Shown: piece after piece, positions 1 to 16,105 of the stretch
How positions within the stretch are numbered: the stretch's first letter is position 1
Layout: the number at the start of each line of letters is the position of its first letter
Assembly (NCBI GenBank): GCA_007449985.2
Contig: VIIQ02000122.1
Span: 248,001 to 312,000 of the forward strand
Direction of reading: 5' to 3'
From: Desmodesmus armatus
Taxonomy: Eukaryota > Chlorophyta > Chlorophyceae > Sphaeropleales > Scenedesmaceae
Length of the DNA stretch: 64,000 bases
Translations under genes and position numbers: made by a program
The notes under the pieces: model-generated
Database searches by the model: none
What the model saw: only the letters and a program-made list of their open reading frames with translations
Told to the model about the DNA's origin: nothing

Positions 1-1
1 C

Positions 2-202
2 AGCTGCATCTGTGCTGGCTGCCGCACAGCCCGCTACTGCGGGCGTGCCTGCCAGCGTGCGGCATGGTGTCAGCACAAGCCTGTGTGCAAGGCGCTGGCT
101 GCAGCAGCGGCAGCGGCAGCAGCAGCGACGGCAGCAGCAACGCCAGCAGTGGCAGCAGATGCCTCCTCAGGATCAGAAGCACTGCAAGCGGTCAACAGCT
201 GA
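2..202 (+). CDS. C-terminal end of a MYND-type zinc-finger protein (5' part outside window)
   Basis: The frame starting at base 2 is open from the window edge to the TGA at 200-202 and encodes the last part of a MYND zinc finger: C-x2-C, then [20 protein letters not shown], followed by a poly-alanine tail. The same finger closes the complete gene at 1372-4710, so this is the 3' end of a tandem relative on the same strand. MYND fingers bind zinc through Cys/His residues and usually mediate protein-protein contacts. Only the second half of the finger is visible, so the rest of the protein is unknown. The tail after the finger (Ala/Thr-rich, ending EALQAVNS) is longer and differs from the downstream copy. 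Confidence 0.75.
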   Translation, partial: SCICAGCRTARYCGRACQRAAWCQHKPVCKALAAAAAAAAAATAAATPAVAADASSGSEALQAVNS

Positions 203-1371
203 GGGCTGCAGCAGGGCGGGGGTGTGAGGTGACCTACCAGACCAGACCCCTTTACAGGGGCCGACTGTATCCGGGATGCAGACTTGCTGCTACTGCTGTC
301 TGTGCAAGGGGTGGCAGTGCAAAGGCTTGCAGGGCCAACAGCTGACTCAGCCGCCCTGAGGGCGGCAGCAGGGCCAGGGATGTGAGGTGTCTCACCAGGT
401 CGTGCCGTGCTGCTGTTGTTGAGGGGTGAAAAGCACCTGCTGCGGGTGACGCTTGCTTGTTTGATGTGACACAGACGCTCGTGCTTCAAACACCGTAGTC
501 CCCTGAAGTTTGCATGGTGTGGTTGCTGCCAGTTGAGATTGCTTTGCGTGTTAAGGTGTGGTGCAAGGGGTGTTTGTAGTGGGTTGATCCCACCGGCAGG
601 CTGCAAGTGAGATATGACTGCCGTCCTGTTTTGACACAGAGATTGCTGGGTATCATATGTTGCTGAGCTGCCTTCAGGTGATAGCAGAGGCAGGATGGGC
701 TGACCCAGTGGGTGGCAGTGAATGTTGTCTGCATCTTGAACTGTTTCTCTGCCGCTCAAGGTTTTAACCGCTCTCAGAGCACAAGCAACATATTTAGGTC
801 GTACCTTGGCAGGTGTACACCTGGTCCGTGCTGCTGTGCATGCAATGTCCTGTACCCCACCAGCAAACCAATGTCGACACCCAACAAACATACAGTCCAG
901 TTTTGGTAGAAGTATTAGACTAGGCTACCACGCAACACTTTTCCCGCCACCCTTGGAGCTCCGAAGCCTTGGAATTCCGAATCAGCGTAACGACAAGCAG
1001 GACTACTAATTGAGACGAAATGTCAAAAGGTATCCATTACACAAGGCCGAATCTGAAGCATCATCAACGTGTTGTCGCTGCATATGGCTAGCGCGTCGTG
1101 AATTGTTCTCGCCTGGACAGCTGTCAGCCTTTTGTGAACAACTGAGCGTTGGGTCACCCAGTATTCGTGCGTTCTTAACCCCTTAATTTCACTCCGAGGT
1201 GAGTGCATCTCCACCGAAGCATGCAGTCAGCTGCAGGACCCAGCTGCGTCTTCAGACACACAGCAGCAGCAACTCACTCCAGCAACACGTACTAAGCATG
1301 ACCCTCTACACACCACACTGTGTCTGACAGCACCCTTCCAAACCCACTGCAGGTTACCTGTCGTCTTGCAA
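203..1371. other. Intergenic or 5' region between the two MYND-finger genes
   Basis: No conserved protein was recognised on either strand. A long minus-strand open frame (70-891) crosses the MYND coding tail of the upstream gene and looks like a by-product of CAG-rich sequence. The stretch should hold the 3' UTR of the upstream gene and the promoter and 5' UTR of the gene at 1372. The reading frame of that gene stays open upstream of 1372 to an acceptor-like CAG at about 1350-1353, so a further 5' exon here is possible. Confidence 0.4.
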
Positions 1372-4710
<3,339 letters not shown>

Positions 4711-5360
4711 GGGAAGCAGTGCAATGGGTGGCAGGTTGAGCAGCTGATAGCGACAGCACAATCCTTTGTGCAAGGCGCTGGCTGCAGCTACACCAGCAGG
4801 TACCTGCAGGACTGGAAGCAGCGCATGGGGTGGCAGGGGTCCCCAATGCTGTTGAGCAGCTGAGAGCATCAAGGCGGGAATACGAGGCACCTGCAAGGAT
4901 GCTGTCAAAATGGAGTGACGGTTATGTAGCTGCTGCAGGTTGGGACTTTCTGTGTGTTGTGTTGTGATGTGCATCAGAGGTTGGGGTTGAGGGTTGTGCG
5001 CCACTGGCTAACTCAACATGATGCTACGGGAAACCAGCCAGCCATGCTGCTGTTACCAACGGTAGCTGTCTGTGCATGACATGCATGCTGCTGCCGCAGC
5101 AACCGTTGCTGTCTGTGCATGTGACTTCTTGACATGCCTGCTAGCGTGCTGCAGCAACCACTGTTGCAGTGCAAAGAATACTATGAATGCATGTAGGAGG
5201 TGTAACAGCTGCTCTTGCTGCAGTGCAACATGCTGCAGGATGCTGAGTGCCCGCTGTTGTTGACAGCTGAAGTTGCGTGTGTTGCATGATGATGGTTGAC
5301 AAGTGGATTGCTGCAGGATTGAAAGTTGCAAAAGCTGCTGCAGGATTGTTCGAAATGTTG

Positions 5361-5510
5361 TGTGCTGCACTTGCACAGCTGGAAGTGACACAGGCTCTAG
5401 TGATAAAGCTGCATGCAAGTGTTGGAAGTACAGTATGTGCTGCACTTGCACAGCTGGAAGTGACACAGGCTCTAGTGATAAAGCTGCATGCAAGCGTTGG
5501 AAGTACAGTA
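5361..5510 (+). repeat. Perfectly phased 75-bp tandem duplication
   Basis: Bases 5361-5435 and 5436-5510 are two copies of one 75-bp unit differing at one base (GCAAGT versus GCAAGC). The unit is a multiple of three and sits inside an open frame (5277-5585, 102 codons) where it encodes the same 25 residues twice. The frame resembles no known protein, and coding status is unproven; it may be 3' UTR or intergenic DNA downstream of the MYND gene. Confidence 0.9.
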
Positions 5511-5589
5511 TGGGCTAAGGTGCAAACAGCAACAGCAGAGGAAATGATTGAATTGGATGCTGTGACTGGGCTGCAACCTGGCTAAAGTG

Positions 5590-7170
5590 TTGGAAGTTCA
5601 GTATAGGTTGAGGTGCACGAGTGAACAGCAGCAACAGCGAAGAGCATAAGTCATGACAGAGTTACACATGTACAAAAATGTACAGTTCCAACAACAGCAG
5701 TACAGTACAGCTCTGACCTGCTAATTGCAAGCCTTGCGCAAAACTTGCCGGCTTGCACAATGGCAACCCTGCGCCAAAGTGTTGTGCCTTCAGGGCAAAA
5801 GGGGTGGTGCTACACACACCCACTACACTACCCATCACTCTCTTCTCTTCTCTCACACAACGGCGCTAGAAAGCCCATTCCAAACCTGCCCTGCCTCCCC
5901 ACCCTGATTGAAGGAAACTCAAAACCTTGAACTGCAGGCACATGTGCCACAGGAGTGCACACAAGCTAGTAAAGTGCTTGGTCCTGCTGAGCCTGAAAAA
6001 GCTCAAGTTCTCTCCGAGGGCGGTGGGCCGCGTACCGCCATGCACTGTGGGCAACACATGCAACTGTGCAAGCACTGCCACACACACATGATGTCTGACT
6101 TATGCGCCTGGGGGCTGCAGACACACCCACTAAAGCCCAAAGAGGTACTGACAGGGGCCTGCGACAACCCCAGCTAAGACTGCTGCTCCACTGCGCGCAG
6201 TGCATGTTGATCAGCAGCACAGTGTCAGCTGGCCACACACCACACCACTGCCACACCAGGGAAGCACAGCGGCACGCTCCGCTTGAGCAAACGAAATGGG
6301 CCAGACCGACAGCCCCGAGAGCCTGCCTGCAAGCTACAAAAACCCTGCCACCAAAACCCTGGAACCCTACCAACACCAACAGAACAACCGGCGCAACCGC
6401 TCAAACCCCAGTTCACTCAACGGCCATGCTGCCAGTAGCAGTGTTGTACATGTGCCGCAATTGACAACAGCTGCAACAGACAGCCAGAAACAGCACGCTT
6501 TCTCTCGTGCTGCATAACACCCCTCCAACCCTCCAACCAGCAACAGCCAGCAGAACCTGGTGCTTCGTTTCTACATGGAACCAAAGGTATATATCCAAAG
6601 GTATATTGGTCTATGCCAAGGACGCGCTCTGTGTGTGTGAAAGGCCTGGACACAGGCCAAGGTCACTGTGTTGTTCACAGTACCAGGCAACACCACCAGT
6701 AGTGGTGAAAACAGGCACATATAACCCCCATTAACCCACCGACCACACCGTAGGGTCGCCACAGTGTGGTAGTATTAGTAGGCACATCTCAACGTTATGT
6801 GCAAATATACTCGCCTGACAACAGAAGATATTACTCCACAACACAGCTCATGGTCCTGTTGGTACAGACCCAGAGTATGCGATGCTGGAAAGGGGGTGTG
6901 ATGGTTGCAGAACAGGGCCAACATAACACATTGGATACCATGCGCGGATCCTCTGTGAGAGACGCTTTGGTGAAAACACACAACAGATGCTTCCGACTCT
7001 GGCCAAACCCCTGCCACTCGCTGGGACATGCACTGCACACAATCAGGCTGCATGCGCAGCAGACGAACACACTCTCTTGGCGGGGCGACAGCAAAAACCC
7101 CACTGACACATGCAGCCCACGGAATGCTACAACTGCAGCAGGGTAACAGCTGCTGCAAGGCTACAGCTGC
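5590..7170. other. Gene-free stretch between MYND gene and ABCC copy 1
   Basis: Only short open frames without recognisable similarity are present. The right-hand part should contain the 3' UTR of ABCC copy 1, which ends at 7171 on the minus strand. The composition here is richer in CA dinucleotides and AT than the coding blocks. Confidence 0.4.
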
Positions 7171-10100
7171 TTACTTCTTGCTGGCATAGTAGTCAGCTGC
7201 CATCTGGCGGAGGGCTGCTGCTGCCTGTGCGCCGGACTTGTCGACCAGCTTGGAGAACATGCTCTCCCTGTTGTCCAGCAGCATGGAGGGGGGAGCCATC
7301 TCCTTGAGCACACCTGCCTCCATCACGAGCACCTGGTCGGACTCAATCACTGTGTCCAGCCTGTGGGCAATGGTGAGGGTGGTGCGGTCGGCGAAGACCC
7401 GCTTGATGACAGCCTGCACCTGCTGCTCTGTGTGGGGGTCCATGGCGGCAGTGGCCTCGTCCAGGCACAGCACGGGCACCTTGCGCAGGGCAGCACGGCA
7501 CAGGCACACCAGCTGCTGCTGGCCCAGTGACCAGGCAGCACCACCAGTGCCGTCCACCTTGCCGTCGAGGCCACCGGCCTGGCGGACCTGCTGCTCCAGG
7601 CTGGCCTTCTTGATCACCTCCCACAGGTCGCTGTCCTGGTACTCGCCGAAGGGGTCGAGATTGGTGCGCACAGTGCCGGACCACACCACGGGCTCCTGGG
7701 GGATGATGGACAGGGAGGGGCGCAGCTTGCGCAGGGCCAGGGAGGCAATGTCGACGCCGTCCACGCGGATGGTACCCTTGTCGAGCTCAAACATGCGGTA
7801 CAGGGCCAGCAGCAGGGTGGACTTGCCGGAACCGGTACGGCCCACAACACCAGCCTTCTCGGAGGGGTTCAGGCGGAAGGTAACACCTGCAGGAAAGGGA
7901 GGGAGGGAGCAGTGCCCAGGACAACAGAACGCAACAGAGGAGTCAGCACAGGGTGCAGCACAGGTGATAATACATGCATGCACAGGTATGCAGATGTTCA
8001 AGCACCATTATCCATAAAGAGCTGCACCACAACCGGTGCAGGACAGCAGCTGCAAGTGCTGCAGTACACCAATCACCGCCAGCTGCTGCAGGAGATGCAT
8101 GCACAACCCCGATGAAGTGCCAAAGACCTTCCCAGCCACAAAGCACAACCAGCAATCGACTCACCCTTGAGTGCATAGGGGGCAGATGGCAGGTACTTCA
8201 TCCAGACGTTTTGGAACTCGATGATGCCGGTGCGAGGCCAGCCGGCAGGGGCACCGCCATCGCCATCAGCAGTGACGGACACCACCATCTTGCCTGCATC
8301 CTTGCTGTCCTTGCTGTCGTGGCCACCGGAGTGGTTGGCAGTGTACAGGGCATCACCCTCCTGGGGGGTCTTGGTTGCCAGCCAGCCGATCTTCTCGGTG
8401 GAGGACATGAGGGAGATGGCATCTGCCACGTTACGCACGGTCCAGGTGTAGAACACAAGCATCTGCAGAAGCAGCAAGAACAGGCAGGCAGTTGTGAGTA
8501 ACATGAGATCACGGCGCGTTGTGTGCCACTGCAGCTGCTGTGCTGAGCAGAGCTCAGCTGCTGTGCGCAACCTGAGGCTCAAACCAGCTGCTCAGCAAAG
8601 TCTCTCAACCAGAACAGTGGCACTGCCCTGCTTTTGTTGAGCCAGCTGCCCAGTTGAAAGAGAATCAGGCAAGCTGTCAGAGCACTAAAGCACTGCAGCC
8701 AGCAATCCACAGTGACCCACCTGGATGGTGTTGGAGAAGGCCAGACCGACAGCAGCAGCTCCCAGCTGGGTCCTCATCAGCACAGCGAAGATGCAGACTG
8801 CCAGCACCAGGATGGCACCATACAGGTCGCAGTAGAAGGCGAGCCACAGGTTGAGGGACTCTCCGTTGAACAGGGCACGGTGGTGCTCGTCGATCTTGTT
8901 GCTGGCAGTTGCCACAAAGTAGTTGTTCTGGCCGAAGGCAGTGATGATGGGCAGGCCCTCCAGGGTCTCAGCAACCAGGCCAATCAGATCACCTGCACAC
9001 AGTCATACAAACAGCAGGTGTAAATATTACTTTATGATGATAATTATTATAGTTTGATATATACTATTTGAGAGTTGATAACAATTGCAGGAGTGAGCTG
9101 CAGCAGTTGCAGCCTGCAGTGATGTGGTGCAGCCCAGTCTTGCTCCGGAGCAGTAACTGATGCTTGCTGTCTGTGTTGCTGGCTTGCGGTCTTTCTCAGA
9201 TGCATGCAACTTCCTGCAGGCTGCAACTGCTGCACAAGAGCTGCTGCACTCTGTCACAACAGCCGCTGTAGGCTGACACATGCATGACAGTTCTGGCAGT
9301 TGCCAGCAGTTGCAGGAAAGATGACTCACCAGCTGTCTCCACCTTCTGCTTCTTGAGGGTGGTTGCGGCAGGCAGGTAGAAGAAGAGCATGATGAGGGTG
9401 ACGGCAATCAGGATGCCGGCAACACGCTGAACATGGGGATGGTGACGGACACCAGGATGACTGTGGAGAGCATGATCAGGCCATAGATGCCCAGGTAGTG
9501 CAGCACGTCCACCAGGTTCTCATCCAGGATGTCCTGGTCCTTGGTGAAGGCGACCAGCATCTCACCAACGGGGTTCTGCAGGAAGAAGCCGAGGGGAGCG
9601 TACAGCACACTGCAGGACAGAGCAGCAGGCACATAAGGGCAGCAGCGAGTAGGGTCAGCACAGTTGGTTCATACAGAGCTTCCTGCACAGCATTTGTGCA
9701 GCACAATCCTGTAAGAAGTGCACCTATCACATGTGAAACAGCAGCTGCTGCGCATCTAGCCATCAACAGCAGAAGAAAGCAATTCAAACCCAGAGGCCAG
9801 CACAACCACCAGCACTCCAGCACACTCACTTGTGCACCATCTTGGCGTGCATGCGCTGACCAGCTCCCAGAGTCTGGAGGTGGAAGAAGACACCACGGAA
9901 AAGCATCAACACCAGGAAGACAGCAGTGAGGGCTCCGTAGATGAACACGTAGGCCTGGCCTGCACCTCCCATGAAGGGGACAGTTGTTGTGTCGGCATAC
10001 CAGCCGCGGAGGTCACCGGTCCAGTTGCGCACCCTGCAGCAAGCCGAGGAGTACAGCAGGAGGGATCAGCACTGCACTGAACCCAGAAAGCTGTCAACTG

Positions 10101-13100
10101 TGGACAGGTGCACAGCTGCTAGTCACTCAGATCGTAGCAGAATAACGGCACAAGCCACGACAGCAGCCAGCAGCAAGCAAACTGCAATCGAACTCCAGCA
10201 CGCATGCATGCTACAGGAAGTTAAAACACCCTGATCAACAGCGCACAAGAAGGGGCTACTTACCACCAATCAGAGATCTGGCGAGTTGTCTGTGAAGACA
10301 GGAAGAAGATGAAGGACAGGATGCCGACCACAACACCACCATGCAGGGCATAGGTGCCAATGGCCTGGGTGAGGGACAGGGATGTGGCATTCTTCTCCTT
10401 CTTCTTGCCCAGGTTGTCCTTGATGTTGGTGGCAGACAGGGACAGGCCGCTGGAGGAGCTGGCAGAGGGCTTCTTCTTCTTGGGTGCATCCTTGGGCTGC
10501 TCGGCGTTGCCAGCGGCTGCCAGCAGGTGGCTGGTGGGCAGGACGGTGGACAGCAGCTGCTGGGCTTGTGCGTTCCAGGGGCCGAAGTAGATCATGTTGC
10601 CCTGGTCCATGATGGCGACCTTGTCGCACTGGGGCAGGAACTCGACCTGGTGGGTGATCAGGATGATCGCCTTGTCGGACATGGAGTCCTTGAGCAGGTT
10701 GCTGAAGATGTGGTGGGCGGTGTGGTGGTCCACGGCAGACAGGGCGTTGTCGAGCAGCACCAGGTCACCGTTGAAGTAGGCGCAGCGGGCAAGGTTGAGG
10801 CGCTGGCGCTGGCCACCGGACAGGTTGATGCCACGCAGGCCGGCCTTGGACTGGTCGCCCTTGGGCAGGATCTGCAGGTCAAGCTCCAGGGCGCAGTCGT
10901 GGATGACCTGTACACACAGCAGCAGCACAGCAAGCAATAGTCAGCACAGTGCAATTCTGCAGGAGACTTTGCATAGCCAGCAGGTTTGGGATTTTCACCC
11001 TCAAAATACTCGGTTCCTGCAGTTCCTGCAATTCCTGCAAATCCTGCAAATCAAAAATGAAGTCTGCACAGCTGCCAGTCCCAGCTTCAGTGAGTCAAAG
11101 ACCTGTGCTGCATACATAGATAGCCGGCCAGTCACTGACAAGACTGGCAGCAACTGCGCGCACTCCCACATTCATACTGCTGCTTTTGTGGCCACAGAAT
11201 GCCGCTGGGCACTTTCGCTGAAACAGTTTGCTGGTCAGCACACTCACCCTGGCATACTTCTCCTCATCGAAGGGCAGACCAAAAGTGATGTTGTCGCGCA
11301 GAGACAGGTTCTGGCACCAGGGGTTCTGGGGCACATAAGAGATGCGGCCACCGCACTCAGCAGTACCCTGCACGGGGTGCATGTTGCCCAGAACGGCGTG
11401 CACCAGGGAGGACTTGCCGGCACCGACACGGCCGACGACGCACACAACCTCTCCGGGCTTGCAGGTGAACTCAGGGACGTTCAGGACGAAGTCCTCCTTG
11501 CCGTGGTGCTTGAACTTGGCGTTGCGCTGCAGGCGAAGCAAACAGCAGGACAAGAGAGTGCGGTCAGCAACAGGCCCAGTGTAGTGTGTTACGCTGCAGG
11601 ACAGAAAGATTCAGCTACAAGCAAGCTTGTGCAGTCACTCAAAAGCCTGGCAGCAGTTGCAACTCCTGTGCAACGCAGCAATTCGGCTTGCAAGCTGCCC
11701 TGCTCTGCCCTGCTAACAGCAACCTGCAGCAACTGTCAGCAAAAGGCATACTGCACAGCACAACCCAAGACACACCCTGCACATGAGCTGCACAAATTGA
11801 AGTTGCATCAAGTTGCACTGCTGAAGTTGCATAGCCCAATACTCACAATGCTGACACCGGCGTTGTTGGACTTGGTAATGCCCTCGGCATCTGTGGGCAC
11901 GTGCTCAAGCATGAATGCCTCGACACGCTCGATGGATGCCAGAGCCTCGGACAGGGCACGCATGGCCTTGGGCAGCACCACGAGAGGGAAGCGCAGGATG
12001 TTGAACAGGGACAGGGTGGTGAAGGCCAGGGTGGCAGACAGCTTGCCGATGACCATCTCATAGGCAGCGAAGATCACGCAGGCAGTCATGGGAGGGGTAC
12101 CGAACACCATGGACAGGTTGATGGTCTTGATGATGGAGTTCTTGAACTGCAGCTCCAGCTCGCGCTTGCGGATGGTGGAGATCTCCTTCTCGAAGTGAGC
12201 CTCCCTGTCGGGCAGAACAGCAGCAGCACGATAGACAGCACAGCAAATGGAACAGGGGTCAAATTTACTCACAGAAGGCCCCATCAGCTGCAGATTGCAT
12301 ATGCGGCAAGATAGTCAGTTGCTCCTGCTGTTTGGCTGGTGCAGGCAGCAGGCCAAGCATGCATGTTTGGGAAGCGTTGGTGGCAAGCATGTTCAAAACG
12401 GGTGGTGATGGCGCACCCCAAGCCAGCACAGAAAGCATGCAGCGCTGCTTACTGCCGAAATCCCGCAGAGTGTGCCACCTGAGCAGCCAACATACAGCAC
12501 CAAAAAAAGCACTTAAGTGCTAACAGCAGCGCAGCGCACACAGCAGAAGGGTGCGCAGCAACTCACCATGCGTAGTACTTGACCAGCTTCATGGCAGGCA
12601 GCAGCTCCTGGATGATACCACCGCGCTCCGTGGTGTTCCTGCTGTTCTTCATCTTGTTCTTGATGATCATCCAGCCGAAGAGGTACTGGCAGGGCAGGAC
12701 GATGAAGATGACACCCCAACCGGGCAGGGCATACACACCGACCAGGATGGCCAGGATGGTGAGGATGGCACCGGCCTCGATGGGCGCAGTCCACAGGTAG
12801 TGGATCTCCAGGCAGCCGTCGAAGATCTTGGAGATGTCGGACGCCATGAAGGCCACAGCATCAGATGCCATGTCCTTGCTGATGGAGGCCATGTTGAAGC
12901 ACTTCTTGCAGACGGCACTGCAGAGGGCGGCCCTGATGCGGATACCGACCGTCATGCAGCCGTAGCCCATGCGCTGCAGGGCAATACCTGTGAGGCAGCA
13001 GCAGGACGACAGCAGCAAGGAGGGCAAGGGTACAGGGATGCTTCAGAAGGGCTGCAGGCATGCACAGCATAACAGCACTATGGTCACATGCGAGTGCAGG

Positions 13101-13949
13101 AAGTGCAAGCAGGTGCGCTCGTACCCCTGCGCATAGGCTGGCAAAAACACCAGCAGCTCTACTCAGGTGTTCAGGATGCCAGGCAGGTGTTTGGAACGGG
13201 AGCAGCAGCACTGACAGCAGCTGAGGGACAGTGTGCCTGGACTGGGTATGAAAGCAGTGTGCACACAGTGAACGTACCACCCTGCAGTACAGACCAGCAG
13301 ATGCCCATCTGCCCCACGTGCAAGCAGCCAAGGCAAACAATCTGCAGAAAGCTTACCCAGCAGCCAAGCATCAAAGAAGAAGAAGCCAGTGAGGATCCAG
13401 CCATTGGTGTTGCCTGCAAAGGGGGCCTCGTTGTTCACGAAGGTCAGCAGACTCCTCACGAAAAAGAAGGCGCCCATAATCACACTGCAAGCAGAAAGAA
13501 AAATAGCAGCAGGCAGAAGGGCGCTCGCGATCAGACCCTGTAGTCCTGGTCAACGGTGGTAGGGATGCACTGATCGATCTGCTGCAGGATGCCGGACAAA
13601 GCAAGCGATGTGCGCAATAACATACCCTAACACAAAACATGCTATTGCGACGCCTGCATGCTCACCAGAGCGACCAGACCAGCTTCCAGATACCGGCAAC
13701 CATGAGATCCTTGCCATAGGTCTTCCAGATGACCTTGCGAAGCTTAGGGTTGCCTGCCCTGACTGCCTCATCCCAGTTCTTGGTGAAGGCGTCGAAAGAC
13801 ACCTCTGCTGTCTGCTCTGTGGGGAGGGGCAGCTCGTGTACGTCAACGTCGTTGCTGCGAGCCTTCTTGACTACGGAGTTCATCCATCCGAAGCTGAGCT
13901 TGTTGAAGAACCCAGATGTAGCAACATCTGGGCACTTGGTGCCACCCAT
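7171..13949 (-). CDS. ABCC-type (MRP) ABC transporter, copy 1; single-base frameshift in exon 8
   Basis: Eleven exons (5' to 3'): 13949-13666, 13484-13357, 12987-12567, 12204-11847, 11526-11248, 10907-10264, 10033-9830, 9609-9330, 8992-8721, 8462-8165, 7886-7171. All introns have GT...AG. Layout is TMD1-NBD1-TMD2-NBD2. NBD1 has Walker A GRVGAGKSS, Q-loop YVPQNPWCQN, signature LSGGQRQRLN, Walker B LVLLDNALSAVD and ITHQVEF. NBD2 has GRTGSGKST, IPQEPVVWSGT, WSLGQQQL, LCLDEATAAMD and IAHRLDTV. MRP transporters export glutathione or organic-anion conjugates across vacuolar or plasma membranes. Start chosen at MGGTKCPD because MG plus CPD-ATSGFFNKL is shared by all copies. Exon 8 is 280 nt against 281 nt in copies 2 and 3: one base is missing near 9418-9421, breaking the frame after SVTIPMFSV. 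With that base the product would be 1294 aa. Real decay or assembly error cannot be told apart here. Confidence 0.9.
11013..11053. repeat. Short CCTGCA-based tandem repeat in ABCC copy 1 intron 5
   Basis: Four imperfect units of about 9-10 bp of the form TTCCTGCAa/g lie inside the 340-bp fifth intron of ABCC copy 1. It has no coding role; it is a minor slippage repeat. Confidence 0.7.
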
Positions 13950-14300
13950 GCTGCTGGACTGTGCTGAATTGACCAGTGGTGGGGGGTTAGTGAATAACAC
14001 TGGCAGCAAGCCTCGATGTGCGGTACAGAGGCGGTCAGAACTGGTCGGTCAAAGCTGCCAGAGTTGTTGTTGGAAAGCGATGCGTCCCGGGTCCTTAAGA
14101 GCGCGGGACCGTGGGTGTGGTAGGTTGATTGTAGACCCGGGACCGTTGATGAACCCTGTAGTAACAATCACCAATGCAACCGTAATGAACAGAGGAATCA
14201 CCCTGTTGTTTTGCAGTTTGTGTTGGAGAGCCGCATGTGATGGACGCATGTGACCATACCACGGGGCAGTATCCTCAAAAACTCCATCGCGACTGGAGAA
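13950..14300 (-). promoter_or_regulatory. Probable 5' UTR and promoter region of ABCC copy 1
   Basis: This is the sequence immediately upstream of the copy 1 start codon on the minus strand. No clear TATA box comparable to those found about 400 bp upstream of copies 2 and 3 was identified, so the assignment rests on position only. Confidence 0.3.
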
Positions 14301-14927
14301 AAGGCCCCTTCATACCTTTACTGGCTCCTTTCCTGCTTTTCAGCGCTGTCTCAAGCGTTGTTCACAAAGTCAACGGATTGTACTCCAGACAATGGCCCTT
14401 CCTGCTGCACACCCTACAGCGCAATGGCTGTGGCGCAACCCAACAGGAATATTGGTATTCAGGTATGTCGGTTGCAAAGAGTCCAACCTTGCACGTCTCC
14501 GAGTCTCCTACTGTTAGTAATGACCTCCAATGGAACCAGCTTGTCGTGTTGACCCATGCTGGCGCCTGATTGCAAAGAATCGCGACCATTGTGGCCAGCC
14601 CCGTTCGTGCACAACCTGCCCATGTTGCCCTATCACTGAATATCACCCACTGCTTCCCTGCCTGCTTGTTCCACACCTGCCACTCACACTTCCTGCTGCA
14701 TGCTGTGCACTGCCTCCCCCCCCCCCCCCCCCGTGTACTTCCCTGCTGCTGCCCGCTGCTGTGTGTTTGCAGCCATGTCTCCTGCTGTGTGCCTACCTAC
14801 TGCAACGTGCTGCCTGCCTGCTGCTGGATTACTGCGTGCAACTTGTCTACCCTGCGTGCATGTACAGGCAAGCTATCCTACAGCTAGCCTGGCCGCCAGG
14901 CTGGTTGGCAACCCTGCAGCTATCCCC

Positions 14928-15325
14928 ACAGCTAGCCTGGTGATAGCACCTCCCTCCTCACCAATGTATGTTGCACTGCAGGTGTGTCCAGTCTGTAACC
15001 GCCACAGCTGAGAGCATCCTGTTGTTGACAATTGGAGCGCTACACGTAGCTGCTGCTGCTTTTGTTGCTGCTGCTGTGGCTTGTCAGGTGTGCGGCCCTG
15101 TTGGCTGGCTGTGCTGCCAGCACTGTGTATGCTGCATGAACAGTCTGTGGCAAGGTTCCCCCTCTGCGCATAGTCAAGCACGACGACTGGATGTGTGCCT
15201 GCAGCAAGCGACAGTGGCAGCAGCAGCAGCAACACCCCTCCCTCCCCGACCCCTTATCCACACCCTACCACAGGACCAAGCCTTTGTGATGTGCGCGCCT
15301 CCCAGTGCCAACCCCAAGCTGCTTG
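14928..15325 (+). repeat. Direct repeat R1 (unit 1 of 2)
   Basis: The block beginning ACAGCTAGCCTGGTGATAGCA and running to about 15325 is repeated, with small indels, at 15690-16105. Shared segments include AGGTGTGTCCAGTCTG, CATGAACAGTCTGTG and CAAGGTTCCCCCTCTGCGCA. No coding frame is preserved between copies, so this is a non-coding segmental duplication. Confidence 0.8.
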
Positions 15326-15689
15326 TGGGACTCAACCAACCCGACTCAACGTCGGTGCAGCTGCTGCCTGTGTGCCTATCTACTGCAAGCTACTGTCGAC
15401 AGAGACGTCTGCCTGTGTGCATGCTCTGAGCCTGCCTGCTGCCACATGATCCCATGAGCCTCGTTGGCTCCCTACGGTGTGTTCAGGCTCAGCCTGGACC
15501 ATGTACCAGTAACAACATGATGCGTGCTGCTGCGGGGTATTGCTGCTGTGTTGCTGCTGGCAGTGCTGCGCAGGCTTTGCACCTTGGCCTTGAGGGTGCC
15601 TGTGCTACCAGTGGCAGCAGAGCTGCTGGGAGACTCTCGCGCGCCTCGCCTGTGCTTTGGAGAGCTGCTGCCTGTCTGCTGCCTGCACC

Positions 15690-16105
15690 CCTACAGATAG
15701 CCTGGTGACAGCACATCCCTTCCCCTCACCGTTGTATCTTGCGCTGCAGGTGTGTCCAGTCTGATACCGCCACATGTACCACCACCACAGCTGAGAGCAG
15801 CATCCTGTTGTTGAAAACTGTTGAAGAGTGCTACATGAAGCTGCTGCTGCTGCTGTGATTGCTGCCGGTGGCTTGTCAGGTGGTATGCTGCCCTGTTGGC
15901 TGCACTGCCAGCACTGTGCATGCTGCATGAACAGTCTGTGCCAAGGTTCCCCCTCTGCGCACAGCCAAGCATGTCGACTGATTGTGTGGGTGTGCCTGCG
16001 GCAAGCGACAGTGGCAGCAGCAGCAGCAACACCCCTCCCTCTCCGACCCCTTATCCACACCATGGCAGGACAAAAGCTCCGTGATGTGCATGCCTCCCAG
16101 TACCA
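15690..16105 (+). repeat. Direct repeat R1 (unit 2 of 2)
   Basis: Second copy of the repeat at 14928-15325, offset about 763 bp. Divergence is moderate with several short indels, so the duplication is not very recent. Confidence 0.8.
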